In this document: piece by piece, positions 31,468-40,503 of the stretch | Numbering within the stretch: the stretch's first letter is position 1 | Layout of the letters: each line of letters starts with the position of its first letter | Assembly (NCBI RefSeq): GCF_017310035.1 | Contig: NZ_CP022296.1 | Span: 3,720,001-3,784,000 of the forward strand | Direction of reading: 5' to 3' | DNA length: 64,000 nt | Source: Nocardioides sp. S5 | GTDB taxonomy: Bacteria > Actinomycetota > Actinomycetes > Propionibacteriales > Nocardioidaceae | Notes under the pieces: generated by a model | The model's input: the letters and a program-made list of their open reading frames with translations, nothing else | The model's database searches: none | What the model was told of the DNA's origin: nothing | Translations under genes and position numbers: made by a program

Positions 31468-32466
31468 TCAGGCCTTCTGGGCGGCGCGCATGTCGCGGCG
31501 CAGCTCCGGGGGCAGCGCGAAGATCAGCGACTCCTCCGCGGAGTGCACCGCCTTGGCGTCGGGGTAGCCGCGCTCGGAGAGGTAGGCGAGCACGCCCTCG
31601 ACGAGGTCCTCCGGCACCGATGCGCCCGAGGTCACCGACACCGTCTCGACGCCGTCGAGCCACGCCTCGTCGATCTCGGTGTGGTCGTCGACGAGGTAGG
31701 ACGCCTTCGCGCCGGCCTCGAGGGCCACCTCGACCAGGCGCACCGAGTTCGACGAGTTGCGTGAGCCGACCACGATCACGAGGTCGGCGGCCGGCGAGAT
31801 CTCCTTCACCGCGAGCTGGCGGTTCTGGGTGGCGTAGCAGATGTCGTCGCTCGGCGGGTCGAGCAGCAGCGGGAACTTCTTGCGGATCGCCGCCACCGTC
31901 TCGAGGGTCTCGTCGACGCTCAGCGTGGTCTGCGAGAGCCAGGCGACCTTCGCCGGGTCGCGTACGACGATGCCGTCCACGTCGTCGGGGCTCTGCACCA
32001 GCTGGATGTGGTCGGGAGCCTCGCCCGCGGTGCCCTCCACCTCCTCGTGCCCCTCGTGGCCGATGAGCAGGATGTCGTAGTCGTCGGAGGCGAAGCGACG
32101 CGCCTCGTGGTGGACCTTGGTCACCAGCGGGCACGTGGCGTCAATGGTCTTGAGACTGCGCTCCGCGGCCTGCGCGTGGACGGCGGGCGAGACGCCGTGG
32201 GCGGAGAACACCACGGTCTGGCCCTCCGGCACCTCGTCGAGCTCCTCGACGAAGATCGCCCCGCGGGACTCGAGGTTGGCCACGACGTGCTTGTTGTGCA
32301 CGATCTGCTTGCGGACGTAGACCGGCGCGCCGTAGAGGTCGAGTGCCTTCTCCACGGTGATGACGGCCCGGTCCACGCCGGCGCAGTAGCCGCGGGGGGC
32401 CGCCAGCAGCACGTTCTTCGCGCTCTCGGGGTCGAGGACGGGAGGAAGGCCGAGGTCGGTGCTCAT
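31468..32466 (-). CDS. ispH: 4-hydroxy-3-methylbut-2-enyl diphosphate reductase
   Basis: 332 residues. IspH makes IPP and DMAPP in the last step of the MEP isoprenoid pathway with a [4Fe-4S] cluster. The three cluster Cys are in [13 protein letters not shown] near residue 27, [14 protein letters not shown] near residue 110, and [13 protein letters not shown] near residue 208. [14 protein letters not shown] gives the substrate-binding Ser/Asn pair, and VFSAHGVSP and [11 protein letters not shown] the conserved His and Glu. It heads an operon with the YciO gene and diverges from xseA with 57 bp between starts. Confidence 0.97.
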   Translation of the reverse strand: MSTDLGLPPVLDPESAKNVLLAAPRGYCAGVDRAVITVEKALDLYGAPVYVRKQIVHNKHVVANLESRGAIFVEELDEVPEGQTVVFSAHGVSPAVHAQAAERSLKTIDATCPLVTKVHHEARRFASDDYDILLIGHEGHEEVEGTAGEAPDHIQLVQSPDDVDGIVVRDPAKVAWLSQTTLSVDETLETVAAIRKKFPLLLDPPSDDICYATQNRQLAVKEISPAADLVIVVGSRNSSNSVRLVEVALEAGAKASYLVDDHTEIDEAWLDGVETVSVTSGASVPEDLVEGVLAYLSERGYPDAKAVHSAEESLIFALPPELRRDMRAAQKA

Positions 32467-32523
32467 GGGTGCGAGTCTACGGGCCCACCCGCCACTGTCC
32501 CTCCCCTCGCCTATCCTCGCCGC

Positions 32524-33789
32524 GTGCCCTCACTCCGCGACGCCACGGCCGAGTCCCCGGCCCCGGTGCGCGCGGTGGCCAACGCGGTGGCCCAGTGGAT
32601 CGACAAGCTCGGCGGCGTATGGGTGGAGGGACAGATCGCCCAGGTCAACCGGCGGCCCGGGGTCAACACCGTCTTCATGACCCTGCGCGACACCGTCGCC
32701 GACATCTCGGTGACGCTCACGTGCGCGCGATCGCTCTTCGACTCGATGAACCCGCCCCTGGTCGAAGGGGCGAGCGTCGTGGTCCACGCCCGCCCCAGCT
32801 TCTACGCCAACCGCGGTTCCTTCTCGCTGGCCGCGCGCGAGATCAAGATGGTCGGCCTCGGCGAGCTCCTCGCCCGTCTCGAGCGCCGCCGCCAGCTGCT
32901 GGCCGCCGAGGGGCTCTTCGCCCCCGAGCTCAAGCGGGACCTGCCGTTCCTCCCCGGCCGGGTCGGCCTGGTGACCGCGCCCAACAGCGCTGCAGAGCGC
33001 GACGTCCTGGAGAATGCGCGCCGCCGCTGGCCGGCCGTGCAGTTCGAGGTGGCCTACGCCGCGATGCAGGGCCAGCGGTGCGCGGCCGAGGTGATCGAGG
33101 CACTGCAGCGGCTCGAGCGCAACGCAGACGTCGACGTCGTCGTGGTCGCCCGCGGCGGCGGCTCGATCGAGGACCTGCTGCCCTTCTCCGACGAGGCCGT
33201 CATCCGCGCGGTCCACGCCATGCGCACCCCGGTCGTGTCGGCCATCGGCCACGAGCCCGACCAGCCGCTGCTCGACCTCGTCGCCGACGTGCGCGCCTCC
33301 ACCCCCACCGACGCCGCCAAGCTGGTCGTGCCCGACATGGCCGAGGAGGCGCAGGGCGTCACCTGGGCGCGCGAGCGCCTGCGGCAGGTCATCACCCAGC
33401 GCATCGCGCGCGAGCAGGAGTGGCTCGTCCAGGTCCGCTCGCGCCCGGCGATGGCCGACCCGCGCAACCTGCTCGCCGTGCGGTCCGACGAGGTCGACGA
33501 GCTGCTGGCGCGCGCCCGGCGTACGCTCTCGCACCGCCTCGACCGCGCTGCCGACGACATCGGCCACCAGCGCGCCCGGGCCCAGGCCCTCTCGCCGCTC
33601 GCCACCCTCCAGCGGGGCTACGCCGTGCTCCAGGACGCCGACGGTCACGTCGTCACGTCCGTCGCGCAGGCCACCGCGGGCGCGGACGTCTCGGTCCGGG
33701 TCGCCGACGGCCGGATCCACGCCACCACCGACCGCGTCGAGCCCGACGCCCGCACGTCAGACCCCGCCCAGGAGGACCCCGATGAGTGA
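32524..33789 (+). CDS. xseA: Exodeoxyribonuclease VII large subunit
   Basis: 421 residues from GTG 32524. The N-terminal OB fold ([25 protein letters not shown] near residue 32, with the SVTLTCAR strand) is followed by the catalytic domain: [23 protein letters not shown] near residue 152, [25 protein letters not shown] near residue 216, and [36 protein letters not shown]-terminal coiled-coil arm binds XseB. The enzyme degrades single-stranded DNA. The 3' end overlaps xseB by 8 bp. Confidence 0.97.
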   Translation: MPSLRDATAESPAPVRAVANAVAQWIDKLGGVWVEGQIAQVNRRPGVNTVFMTLRDTVADISVTLTCARSLFDSMNPPLVEGASVVVHARPSFYANRGSFSLAAREIKMVGLGELLARLERRRQLLAAEGLFAPELKRDLPFLPGRVGLVTAPNSAAERDVLENARRRWPAVQFEVAYAAMQGQRCAAEVIEALQRLERNADVDVVVVARGGGSIEDLLPFSDEAVIRAVHAMRTPVVSAIGHEPDQPLLDLVADVRASTPTDAAKLVVPDMAEEAQGVTWARERLRQVITQRIAREQEWLVQVRSRPAMADPRNLLAVRSDEVDELLARARRTLSHRLDRAADDIGHQRARAQALSPLATLQRGYAVLQDADGHVVTSVAQATAGADVSVRVADGRIHATTDRVEPDARTSDPAQEDPDE

Positions 33790-34006
33790 CGCTCCCGCCC
33801 AGCCCGCCCCGGACCAGCTCAGCTACGAGGAGGCACGCGAGGAGCTCATCGAGGTGGTCCGCACCCTCGAGGCCGGCGGCACGACCCTCGAGGAGTCGCT
33901 CGCCCTGTGGGAGCGCGGCGAGGCGCTCGCCAAGGTCTGCCAGTCCTGGCTCGACGGCGCCCGCACCCGGCTCGACGAGGCAATCGGCAACGAGCCCGAG
34001 GACTAA
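33782..34006 (+). CDS. xseB: Exodeoxyribonuclease VII small subunit
   Basis: 74 residues, standard for Xse[56 protein letters not shown] is the family's helical hairpin that packs on the XseA arm. It overlaps xseA by 8 bp. Its TAA stop is interleaved with the TAG stop of the convergent DUF4245 gene, sharing CTAA. Confidence 0.96.
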   Translation: MSDAPAQPAPDQLSYEEAREELIEVVRTLEAGGTTLEESLALWERGEALAKVCQSWLDGARTRLDEAIGNEPED

Positions 34007-34545
34007 CGGGTCAGCAGCCCCATGAACGTCTCGATGTCCCCCGCCGGCGCGGAGCCGTAGACCAGCACCGCCTCGTCCCCGATCTCCGTGGCGTAGCCGG
34101 TGTCCCCGCCGTCGTCGGTGAAGGTCTGCCAGGTGTCACTGATGTCGGAGGTCACGCTCGCCTCGTCCCCGGCGTCCGCGTCCTCGTCGACGTACAGCTC
34201 CACGAGGTCGTCGACCGAGGTGTCCTGCTGGCGGATGCCGACGAAGTCGCCCTCGTCGGTGAGCACCCCGAGACCCCACCGCGGGTCGTCGCCGGCGGAC
34301 AGGTCGACGCTCGTGGCCGTCCACCCGGCTGGCAGGTCGCGCGGGTGCACGACGGACAGGTTCGCCTGCTCGGCGACCTGCACGCTGTCGCGCCAGTCGA
34401 CGGCCACCGGGGTGTCGTCGACCTCGCCGCGGAACAGCCCCCGCCAGGTCACGAACGCGAGCACGAAGAGCACGGTCACGATCAGTGCGCCGGTCATGCC
34501 GCCGAAGGAACGGTTGTACCTGCCCGGCTGTCCTTGCGCACTCAC
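34003..34545 (-). CDS. DUF4245 family membrane-anchored protein
   Basis: 180 residues from GTG 34545. One N-terminal membrane helix ([21 protein letters not shown], about 17-37) leads to an outside domain with [31 protein letters not shown] near residue 51, then an acidic region ([12 protein letters not shown]). This is the actinobacterial DUF4245 family, which is often found next to xseB, as here. Function unknown. It diverges from the HTH-TOBE gene with 110 bp between starts. Confidence 0.87.
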   Translation of the reverse strand: MSAQGQPGRYNRSFGGMTGALIVTVLFVLAFVTWRGLFRGEVDDTPVAVDWRDSVQVAEQANLSVVHPRDLPAGWTATSVDLSAGDDPRWGLGVLTDEGDFVGIRQQDTSVDDLVELYVDEDADAGDEASVTSDISDTWQTFTDDGGDTGYATEIGDEAVLVYGSAPAGDIETFMGLLTR

Positions 34546-34655
34546 GGGCTCATCCTCCCAGCCCCCCGGTAGTCCGGAGGGCAGCGGGGCGACGTGGATG
34601 CGCAGGCACGGAGCGATCCCTGCCCTTGGACCCGCACGTGCGGCATACTGGCAGC

Positions 34656-35063
34656 GTGATCACCTACCGAATCGCGGAAGCCGCGGAGATCCTGGCGGTC
34701 AGCGACGACACCGTACGCCGCTGGGTGGACGCCGGCCGGCTCCCCTCCCAGCGCGACGGCGGGCGCACCACGGTGGCCGGGACGGACCTCGCGGAGCTGG
34801 CCGAGCACCTGGCCGAGACCGGCGAGGTCGCCGAGCGCGACCGGACCCGGGCCAGCTCGGTGAGCGCCCGCAACCGGATGAGCGGCATCGTGACCCGGGT
34901 CAAGCGCGACCACGTGATGGCCCAGGTCGAGATGATCTGCGGGCCCTACCGCGTGGTGTCCCTGATGAGCAGCGACGCCTCCGACGAGCTCGGGCTCGAG
35001 CCGGGCGTCCGGGCCATCGCCAGCGTGAAGTCGACCAACGTGATCGTCGAGGTCCCTTCGTGA
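34656..35063 (+). CDS. HTH + TOBE protein, likely molybdate-responsive
   Basis: 135 residues from GTG 34656. The N-terminal MerR-like/excisionase-type HTH reads TYRIAEAAEILAVSDDTVRRWVDAGRLPSQRDGGRTTVAGTDLAELAEHL. A TOBE/Mop-like domain follows from about residue 67: SARNRMSGIVTRVKRDHVMAQVEMICGPYRVVSLMSSDASDELGLEPGVRAIASVKSTNVIVEVP. TOBE domains bind oxyanions, mostly molybdate. The gene overlaps modA by 4 bp at the head of modABC, so it is probably the operon's molybdate sensor or a molybdate-binding regulator, simpler than E. coli ModE. The target operator is not identified. Confidence 0.85.
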   Translation: MITYRIAEAAEILAVSDDTVRRWVDAGRLPSQRDGGRTTVAGTDLAELAEHLAETGEVAERDRTRASSVSARNRMSGIVTRVKRDHVMAQVEMICGPYRVVSLMSSDASDELGLEPGVRAIASVKSTNVIVEVPS

Positions 35064-35833
35064 GGAAGGCGGCGCTCCCCGGGCTTCTGCTGCTCCTGCC
35101 GCTCGCCGCCTGCGGCGGGGACGGCGACGACGGGCAGACCCTGACCGTGCTCGCCGCCGCCAGCCTCACCGAGACGTTCACCGAGCTGGCCGAGACCTTC
35201 GAGGACGAGCACCCCGGGGTCGACGTGCAGCTCGTCCTCGGCTCGTCGACCATGCTCGCCGAGCAGGCGGCCGACGGCGCGCCGGGCGACGTCCTGGCCA
35301 CCGCCGACGAGATGTCGATGACGCTCGCTGAGGACGGCAACGCCCTCGCGGAGGTCCCCGACAGCTTCGTCAGCAACCGGATCGCACTCATCACCCCGCC
35401 CGGCAACCCCGCCGGGGTCGAGTCCCTGGCCGACCTCGACGACCCGGACGTCGACTACGTCGTGTGCGCTGACACCGCCCCCTGCGGGGCCGTCGCCGTT
35501 GCGGTCCTGGAGGACGCGGGAGTCAGTGCCAGCCCGGCCAGCGAGGAGGTCGACGTCAGGGCCGTGCTGGCTCGCGTCGTCCAGGGGGAGGCCGACGCGG
35601 GGCTGGTCTACCGCACGGACGCCGTGGCGGCCGGCGACGACGTCACCGAGGTCTCGGGCTCGGACATCGACGACTACGCAGCCGCCTACGCCACCAACTA
35701 CTTCGTCGCCCCGCTGGTGTCGGACGACGCGCAGCGCGCCGACCTGGCCGCCGAGTTCGTCACTCTCGTGCGCAGCAACGCGGCACTCGAGGTCTTCACC
35801 GACGCCGGCTTCGGTGGGGTCGCGCGCACGTGA
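35060..35833 (+). CDS. modA: Molybdate ABC transporter substrate-binding lipoprotein
   Basis: 257 residues from GTG 35060, 4-bp overlap with the HTH-TOBE gene. Lipoprotein signal with lipobox LAAC (Cys near residue 19). The type II binding fold shows LTVLAAASLTETFTELAETFEDEHPGVDVQLVLGSSTMLAEQAADGAPGDVLATAD with the oxyanion-binding Ser residues, VSNRIALITPPGNP, and CADTAPCGAVA. It captures molybdate or tungstate outside the membrane and passes it to ModB. Confidence 0.95.
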   Translation: MRKAALPGLLLLLPLAACGGDGDDGQTLTVLAAASLTETFTELAETFEDEHPGVDVQLVLGSSTMLAEQAADGAPGDVLATADEMSMTLAEDGNALAEVPDSFVSNRIALITPPGNPAGVESLADLDDPDVDYVVCADTAPCGAVAVAVLEDAGVSASPASEEVDVRAVLARVVQGEADAGLVYRTDAVAAGDDVTEVSGSDIDDYAAAYATNYFVAPLVSDDAQRADLAAEFVTLVRSNAALEVFTDAGFGGVART

Positions 35834-36612
35834 CCGGCCCCCGCCTCGGCCGCGCACCCGCGGTCCTGCTCATCCCTGCCGTGGTCGGCGTCGCGCTGCT
35901 CGTGGTGCCACTGGCCACCCTCGTCCTGACCACCCCGTGGCGCACCCTGCCCGAGCACCTCGGGTCACGGGTGGTGCGCGAGGCGCTGGTGATCACCGCG
36001 CTCAGCAGCCTCCTGACCGTGGTGGCGTGCGTCCTGCTCGGCACCCCCCTGGCCTGGCTGCTGGCCCGCGTCGACTTCCGCGGCCGACGCGTCGTGCGTG
36101 CCCTCGTGCTGGTCCCCCTGGTCCTGCCCCCGGTCGTGGCGGGCGTCGCGCTGGTCACCGCGCTCGGGCGCAGCGGACTCATCGGGCAGCACCTGCCGTT
36201 CACGCTCCCCTACACGACCGCCGGCGTCGTCGTGGCCCACACCTTCGTGTCCCTCCCGTTCTACGTGCTCGCCGTGGAGGGGGCGTTGCGCACCCACGGG
36301 GCCTCGTACGACGTCGTGGCCGCGACGCTGGGCGCCGACCGGTGGACCGCCTTCCGCCGCGTCACCCTGCCGCTCGCGCTGCCGGGGGTGCTCGCGGGCA
36401 GCGCGCTGGCGTGGGCGCGCAGCCTTGGCGAGTTCGGCGCGACGATCACCTTCGCGGGCAACTACCCCGGCACCACCCAGACGATGCCGAGCCTGATCTA
36501 CGTCGCCCTCAACTCCGACCCCACGGTCGCACGCACCCTCAGCCTGATCCTGCTGGTGCTGTCGGTCGGCGTGCTGGTGCTGCTGCGCGAGCGCTGGGCG
36601 GTGGGCCGGTGA
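35830..36612 (+). CDS. modB: Molybdate ABC transporter permease
   Basis: 260 residues from GTG 35830, overlapping modA by 4 bp. About six membrane helices, with the ABC permease EAA loop as DVVAATLGADRWTAFRRVTLPLALPGVLAGSALAWARSLGEFGATITFAGNYPGTTQTMP near residue 158. That GEFGAT sequence and the T-x-x-P ending are typical of ModB. It forms the membrane channel of the molybdate importer. The final bases TGATG join it to modC. Confidence 0.95.
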   Translation: MTGPRLGRAPAVLLIPAVVGVALLVVPLATLVLTTPWRTLPEHLGSRVVREALVITALSSLLTVVACVLLGTPLAWLLARVDFRGRRVVRALVLVPLVLPPVVAGVALVTALGRSGLIGQHLPFTLPYTTAGVVVAHTFVSLPFYVLAVEGALRTHGASYDVVAATLGADRWTAFRRVTLPLALPGVLAGSALAWARSLGEFGATITFAGNYPGTTQTMPSLIYVALNSDPTVARTLSLILLVLSVGVLVLLRERWAVGR

Positions 36613-37562
36613 TGCACGTCGAGGTCGACCTCCCGGGTCGGGTGTGCGCCGGGGTGAGCGCCGCTGCCGGTGAGGTGCTGGTGGTCATCGGACCCAACGG
36701 CGCCGGCAAGTCCACCCTGCTGCGCGCGATCGCCGGCCTCGAGCCCGGACGGGTCCGGGTCGGGGACGACGACTGGACCGACCGCGACGTCCCCCGACGC
36801 CGGGTGGGCTACGTCTTCCAGGACCAGAGCCTCTTCCCGCACCTCTCGGCCCTCGACAACGTCGCCTTCGGACCGCGGGCGCGCGGGCGCAGCCGGCGCG
36901 AGGCCGACGCCGCCGCCCGCGCGTGGCTGGAGCGCTTCGGGATCGCCGACCTCGCCGGTCGCCGACCGCGTGAGCTCTCCGGCGGCCAGGCGCAGCGCGT
37001 GGCCATCGCCCGGGCACTGGCCACCGACCCGGACGTGCTGCTCCTCGACGAGCCCTTCACCGGCCTCGACGTGTCGGCGCAGATGGCGCTGCGCAACGAG
37101 CTCGGCGAGCATCTTCGCGACTTCGCCGGCGTCACCCTGCTCGTCAGCCACGACGCGATCGACGCCGTCACCCTGGCCGACCGGGTGCTCGTGCTCGACG
37201 GGGGCCGGGTGGCCCAGGTCGGACCTCCGGTCGAGGTCGCCGCCGAACCGCGTACGCCCCACGTCGCCCGCCTGGTCGGGCTCAACCTCGTCCGCGACGG
37301 TGACGAGCTGATCGCCTTCACCCCCGACGCGGTCACGGTGTCGCTGACGGAGCCGGAGGGGTCGTCGCGGCTTCGCTGGCGCGGCACGGTCGCCACCCTC
37401 GCGCCGCACGGGGACGCCGTACGCCTGCTGGTGCACGCCTCCCCCGACCTGCTCGCCGACCTCACCCCGGCCGCGGCGGCCGAGCTGGGCCTCGCGCCCG
37501 GGCGCGAGGTCTGGCTGTCGGCCAAGGCGACGGCGGTGAGCCGCTACGGAGCCCGTTCCTGA
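36612..37562 (+). CDS. modC: Molybdate ABC transporter ATP-binding protein
   Basis: 316 residues from ATG 36612 (an adjacent in-frame GTG at 36609 is possible). Walker A GPNGAGKSTLL near residue 27, Q-loop VFQDQSLFPHLS, signature LSGGQAQRVAIARAL near residue 120, Walker B VLLLDEPFTGLD, and switch His VSHDAIDAV. A C-terminal TOBE-like domain follows (about 235-316) and may sense molybdate. It completes the regulator-modABC operon. Confidence 0.95.
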   Translation: MHVEVDLPGRVCAGVSAAAGEVLVVIGPNGAGKSTLLRAIAGLEPGRVRVGDDDWTDRDVPRRRVGYVFQDQSLFPHLSALDNVAFGPRARGRSRREADAAARAWLERFGIADLAGRRPRELSGGQAQRVAIARALATDPDVLLLDEPFTGLDVSAQMALRNELGEHLRDFAGVTLLVSHDAIDAVTLADRVLVLDGGRVAQVGPPVEVAAEPRTPHVARLVGLNLVRDGDELIAFTPDAVTVSLTEPEGSSRLRWRGTVATLAPHGDAVRLLVHASPDLLADLTPAAAAELGLAPGREVWLSAKATAVSRYGARS

Positions 37563-37592
37563 CCGCGGCGAACGGTCGATAACATGCGCCCC

Positions 37593-38597
37593 ATGAGCCC
37601 CTCTGCAGGCAAGCCCGACCGCAACCTCGCCCTCGAGCTGGTGCGGGTCACCGAGGCCGCCGCCATGGCTGCGGGCCGCTGGGTGGGCCGCGGCGACAAG
37701 AACGACGCCGACGGCGTGGCCGTCGAGGCGATGCGCGAGATGATCTCCACCATCGGCATGCGCGGCACCGTCGTGATCGGCGAGGGCGAGAAGGACAACG
37801 CCCCGATGCTCTTCAACGGCGAGGAGGTCGGCGACGGCACCGGCCCCGAGTGCGACGTCGCGGTCGACCCGATCGACGGCACCACGCTGACCGCCAAGGG
37901 CATGAACAACGCCATCGCCGTGCTCGCGGTGTCGCCGCGAGGCACGATGTACGACCCCAGCGCGGTCTTCTACATGGACAAGCTGGTCGCCGGGCCCGAG
38001 GCCGCCGACGTCGTCGACATCCGCCTTCCGGTGAAGGAGAACATCGCCCGCGTGGCGAAGGCCAAGGGCCTCTCGATCCACGACGTCACCGTCGTGCTGC
38101 TCGACCGCCCGCGCCACGCAAGGCTGGTGGAGGACATCCGCGAGACCGGCGCCCGCATCAAGTACATCACCGACGGCGACGTGGCCGGAGCGATCATGGC
38201 GGCCCGCCCCGACACCGGCGTCGACCTGATGCTCGGCGTCGGCGGCACACCGGAGGGCATCATCGCGGCCTGCGCGATGAAGTGCATCGGCGGCAAGATC
38301 CAGGGCAAGCTGTGGCCGCAGGACGACGACGAGCGCCAGCGCGCGCTGGACGCGGGACACAACCTCGACGCCGACTTCGTGCTCGGCACCGACGACCTCG
38401 TGACCGGCGACGACGCCTTCTTCGTGGCGACCGGCATCACCGACGGCGAGCTGATGCGCGGTGTGCGCTACCGCGGCGAGGGCGTCACGACGCACTCGCT
38501 GGTGATGCGCTCGCGCAGCGGCACCGTCCGCTCGATCACCGCCGAGCACCGGCTCTCGAAGCTACGCGATCTCTCCACGATCGACTTCGACAACTGA
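37593..38597 (+). CDS. glpX: Class II fructose-1,6-bisphosphatase
   Basis: 334 residues from ATG 37593 (an in-frame ATG at 37584 is an alternative). GlpX features: [50 protein letters not shown] with metal-binding Glu, [24 protein letters not shown] with the DPIDGT metal motif near residue 86, and [20 protein letters not shown]. It dephosphorylates fructose 1,6-bisphosphate in gluconeogenesis. A GATAAC close upstream (37578) could be a -10 element. The last 36 bp overlap the convergent hydrolase gene. Confidence 0.96.
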   Translation: MSPSAGKPDRNLALELVRVTEAAAMAAGRWVGRGDKNDADGVAVEAMREMISTIGMRGTVVIGEGEKDNAPMLFNGEEVGDGTGPECDVAVDPIDGTTLTAKGMNNAIAVLAVSPRGTMYDPSAVFYMDKLVAGPEAADVVDIRLPVKENIARVAKAKGLSIHDVTVVLLDRPRHARLVEDIRETGARIKYITDGDVAGAIMAARPDTGVDLMLGVGGTPEGIIAACAMKCIGGKIQGKLWPQDDDERQRALDAGHNLDADFVLGTDDLVTGDDAFFVATGITDGELMRGVRYRGEGVTTHSLVMRSRSGTVRSITAEHRLSKLRDLSTIDFDN

Positions 38598-39401
38598 AGC
38601 CACGCCGACCGGCCGCAGCGCGGCCGCGACCGCGGTGATCACCACCGGGTCGAAGGCCATGCCCACGTGGGACGAGCGGACCTCGACGGCGACGGCCGCG
38701 GGGTCGACGCACGCGCGCCAGTCGACGATGCCGTCGCGGCGCGAGAAGATCGCGGTGAAGTCGACGTCGGCGACGAGCACCGCGCGTGCCTGCTCGAAGC
38801 TCTCCTGCGCGCACTGTCCGGCGACGCAGTCCTCGGCCATCAGGTTGCGCAGGCCCGCACGGTTGAGCCGCACCAGCAGGTCGACGCTGCGCGCCAGCGA
38901 CGCGTGGTGCGCGCCGGGAGCGAGCATCGGGCTGCCCATGGTCACGATGCCGGACACGAGGTCCGGGCGCCGGGCCGCGACGCCGCGCGCGAGCATGCCG
39001 CCGAGGCTGTGGCCCACGACGCGCACCCGCGAGCCACGGCGCTGGGAGATCTCCTCCAGCCGTTCCTCGAGCTGGGCCGCGGCCGCCAGGGTGCACCCGA
39101 CGTTGGCGCGGATGTCGGCGCGGTAGGTGCGGAAGCCCGCATGGCGCAGGGTGCGGCTCATCGGCGCGAGCGAGGAGTCGCCGGCGAGGAAGCCCGGGAC
39201 CAGCAGCACGGGCTCGCCGACGCGCACCGGGCGCGAGCCGTAGGGCGTACGCCGTCGGGCACCGCGTGTCGTGAGGGCCTGCACGGCGTAGCGCGAGGCC
39301 TCTGTCACCAGCGACCCCTCGCGCAGCACCGCTGCCACCGACGGCTGGGAGAAGCCTTCCGGTGTCAGGAACGACGCCACTGTGCGCTGGGTCACAATCA
39401 T
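38562..39401 (-). CDS. Alpha/beta hydrolase, lipase-like
   Basis: 279 residues from ATG 39401. It has [41 protein letters not shown] near residue 65, the nucleophile elbow [20 protein letters not shown] near residue 127, [17 protein letters not shown] with the acid Asp, and [17 protein letters not shown] with His. The layout is that of small triacylglycerol-lipase/esterase-like proteins of actinobacteria, with no signal peptide. It is convergent with glpX (36-bp overlap) and divergent from the next alpha/beta hydrolase. Confidence 0.88.
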   Translation of the reverse strand: MIVTQRTVASFLTPEGFSQPSVAAVLREGSLVTEASRYAVQALTTRGARRRTPYGSRPVRVGEPVLLVPGFLAGDSSLAPMSRTLRHAGFRTYRADIRANVGCTLAAAAQLEERLEEISQRRGSRVRVVGHSLGGMLARGVAARRPDLVSGIVTMGSPMLAPGAHHASLARSVDLLVRLNRAGLRNLMAEDCVAGQCAQESFEQARAVLVADVDFTAIFSRRDGIVDWRACVDPAAVAVEVRSSHVGMAFDPVVITAVAAALRPVGVASVVEVDRGEIA

Positions 39402-39486
39402 CGAACCTAGCCCAGAACCCGCAAGGAACGGGGGACGTGGGTCACTCTTCCCCCTGTTGGGGTGATGCGTCGTGTTCACTGGAGGC

Positions 39487-40410
39487 ATGTCACCGCGTCG
39501 CCCCAGCACCGAGGATCCTTCCGTCTCGGCGGAGCTGTTCGCGCCCGTCGGCAGCGAGGTCGAGCTGTGCTACCAGACCTTCGGGGACCCCGACGGCGAG
39601 CCGCTGCTGCTCGTGATGGGCCTCAGCGGACCTATGACGTGGTGGGACGAGGCCTTCTGCGCCCACCTCGCCGCGGCCGGCTTCCACGTGGTGCGCTACG
39701 ACAACCGCGACACCGGCCGCTCCTCGCGGATCAACGCGCCGGCCCGCCCGGACCAGCTGGTCAAGGCGTTCGCCACCGGCCGGGCCAGCACGCCGTACAC
39801 GATGTCGGACCTGGCCGCCGACGCCGTCGCGCTGCTCGACCACCTCGGCCTGGAGTCGGCGCACCTCGTGGGCGTGTCGATGGGCGGGATGATCGCCCAG
39901 ACCGTCGCCATCGAGCACAACGCCCGGGTGCGCTCCCTGACGAGCATCAGCTCCACGACGGGTCGCCGGACGGTCGGATGGCAGCATCCCTCGCTGCTGC
40001 CCCGCCTCATCGCCCCCCGCAAGGCCGGGCGCGACGCCTACGTCGAGAGCAGCCTGGCGATGTGGTCGCTGATCGGCTCCGCCGCCTATGCCTCGGACCC
40101 CGACGTGCTGCGCACCCGGGCGGAGGCCACCTTCGACCGCGGCGTCAGCGCCAGCGGTGCGGTGCGCCAGATGCTGGCCATCCTGACCCAGGACGACCGC
40201 ACCCCGCGGCTGCGCAGCCTGCGGGTCCCGGCACTCGTGATCCACGGGACGGCCGACAAGATGGTCCACGTCAGCGGCGGCCGCTCCACCGCCTCCGCGA
40301 TCCCCGGCGCCGAGCTGCTGCTGGTCGACGGCATGGGCCACGACCTGCCGGCGGAGCTGTTCGAGACGTTCGTCGAGGCGATCGCGCGGACCGCCGACCG
40401 GGCGTCCTGA
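39487..40410 (+). CDS. Alpha/beta hydrolase (methylesterase/aminopeptidase-like)
   Basis: 307 residues from ATG 39487; GTG 39472 is an alternative, since the GGAGG at 39481 is only one base from the ATG. Core features: LLLVMGLSGPMTWWDEAFCAHLAAAGFHVVRYDNRDTGRSS near residue 42, nucleophile GVSMGGMIAQTVAIEH near residue 134, HGTADKMVHVSGG with the acid Asp, and VDGMGHDLP with His. It resembles aclacinomycin methylesterase/RdmC-type hydrolases. Substrate unknown. Behind it lie two long palindromes, then the end of galK. Confidence 0.88.
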   Translation: MSPRRPSTEDPSVSAELFAPVGSEVELCYQTFGDPDGEPLLLVMGLSGPMTWWDEAFCAHLAAAGFHVVRYDNRDTGRSSRINAPARPDQLVKAFATGRASTPYTMSDLAADAVALLDHLGLESAHLVGVSMGGMIAQTVAIEHNARVRSLTSISSTTGRRTVGWQHPSLLPRLIAPRKAGRDAYVESSLAMWSLIGSAAYASDPDVLRTRAEATFDRGVSASGAVRQMLAILTQDDRTPRLRSLRVPALVIHGTADKMVHVSGGRSTASAIPGAELLLVDGMGHDLPAELFETFVEAIARTADRAS

Positions 40411-40421
40411 CCCTCGAGGGA

Positions 40422-40503
40422 TCCCCGGATATCCGGGGACTCTGGAGGTTCCAGTGCGAAGTTTCGGGGGTGAGGCTTCAGTTTCCCCGGATATCCGGGG
40501 AAA
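40422..40503. repeat. Two long perfect palindromes between convergent genes
   Basis: TCCCCGGATATCCGGGGA at 40422-40439 (18 bp) and the same core extended to 22 bp, TTT...AAA, at 40482-40503; centres 62 bp apart. A small CTGGA/TCCAG hairpin (40442-40454) lies between. The second palindrome covers the last codons of galK. Likely a dispersed palindromic repeat acting as a two-way terminator. Confidence 0.8.
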
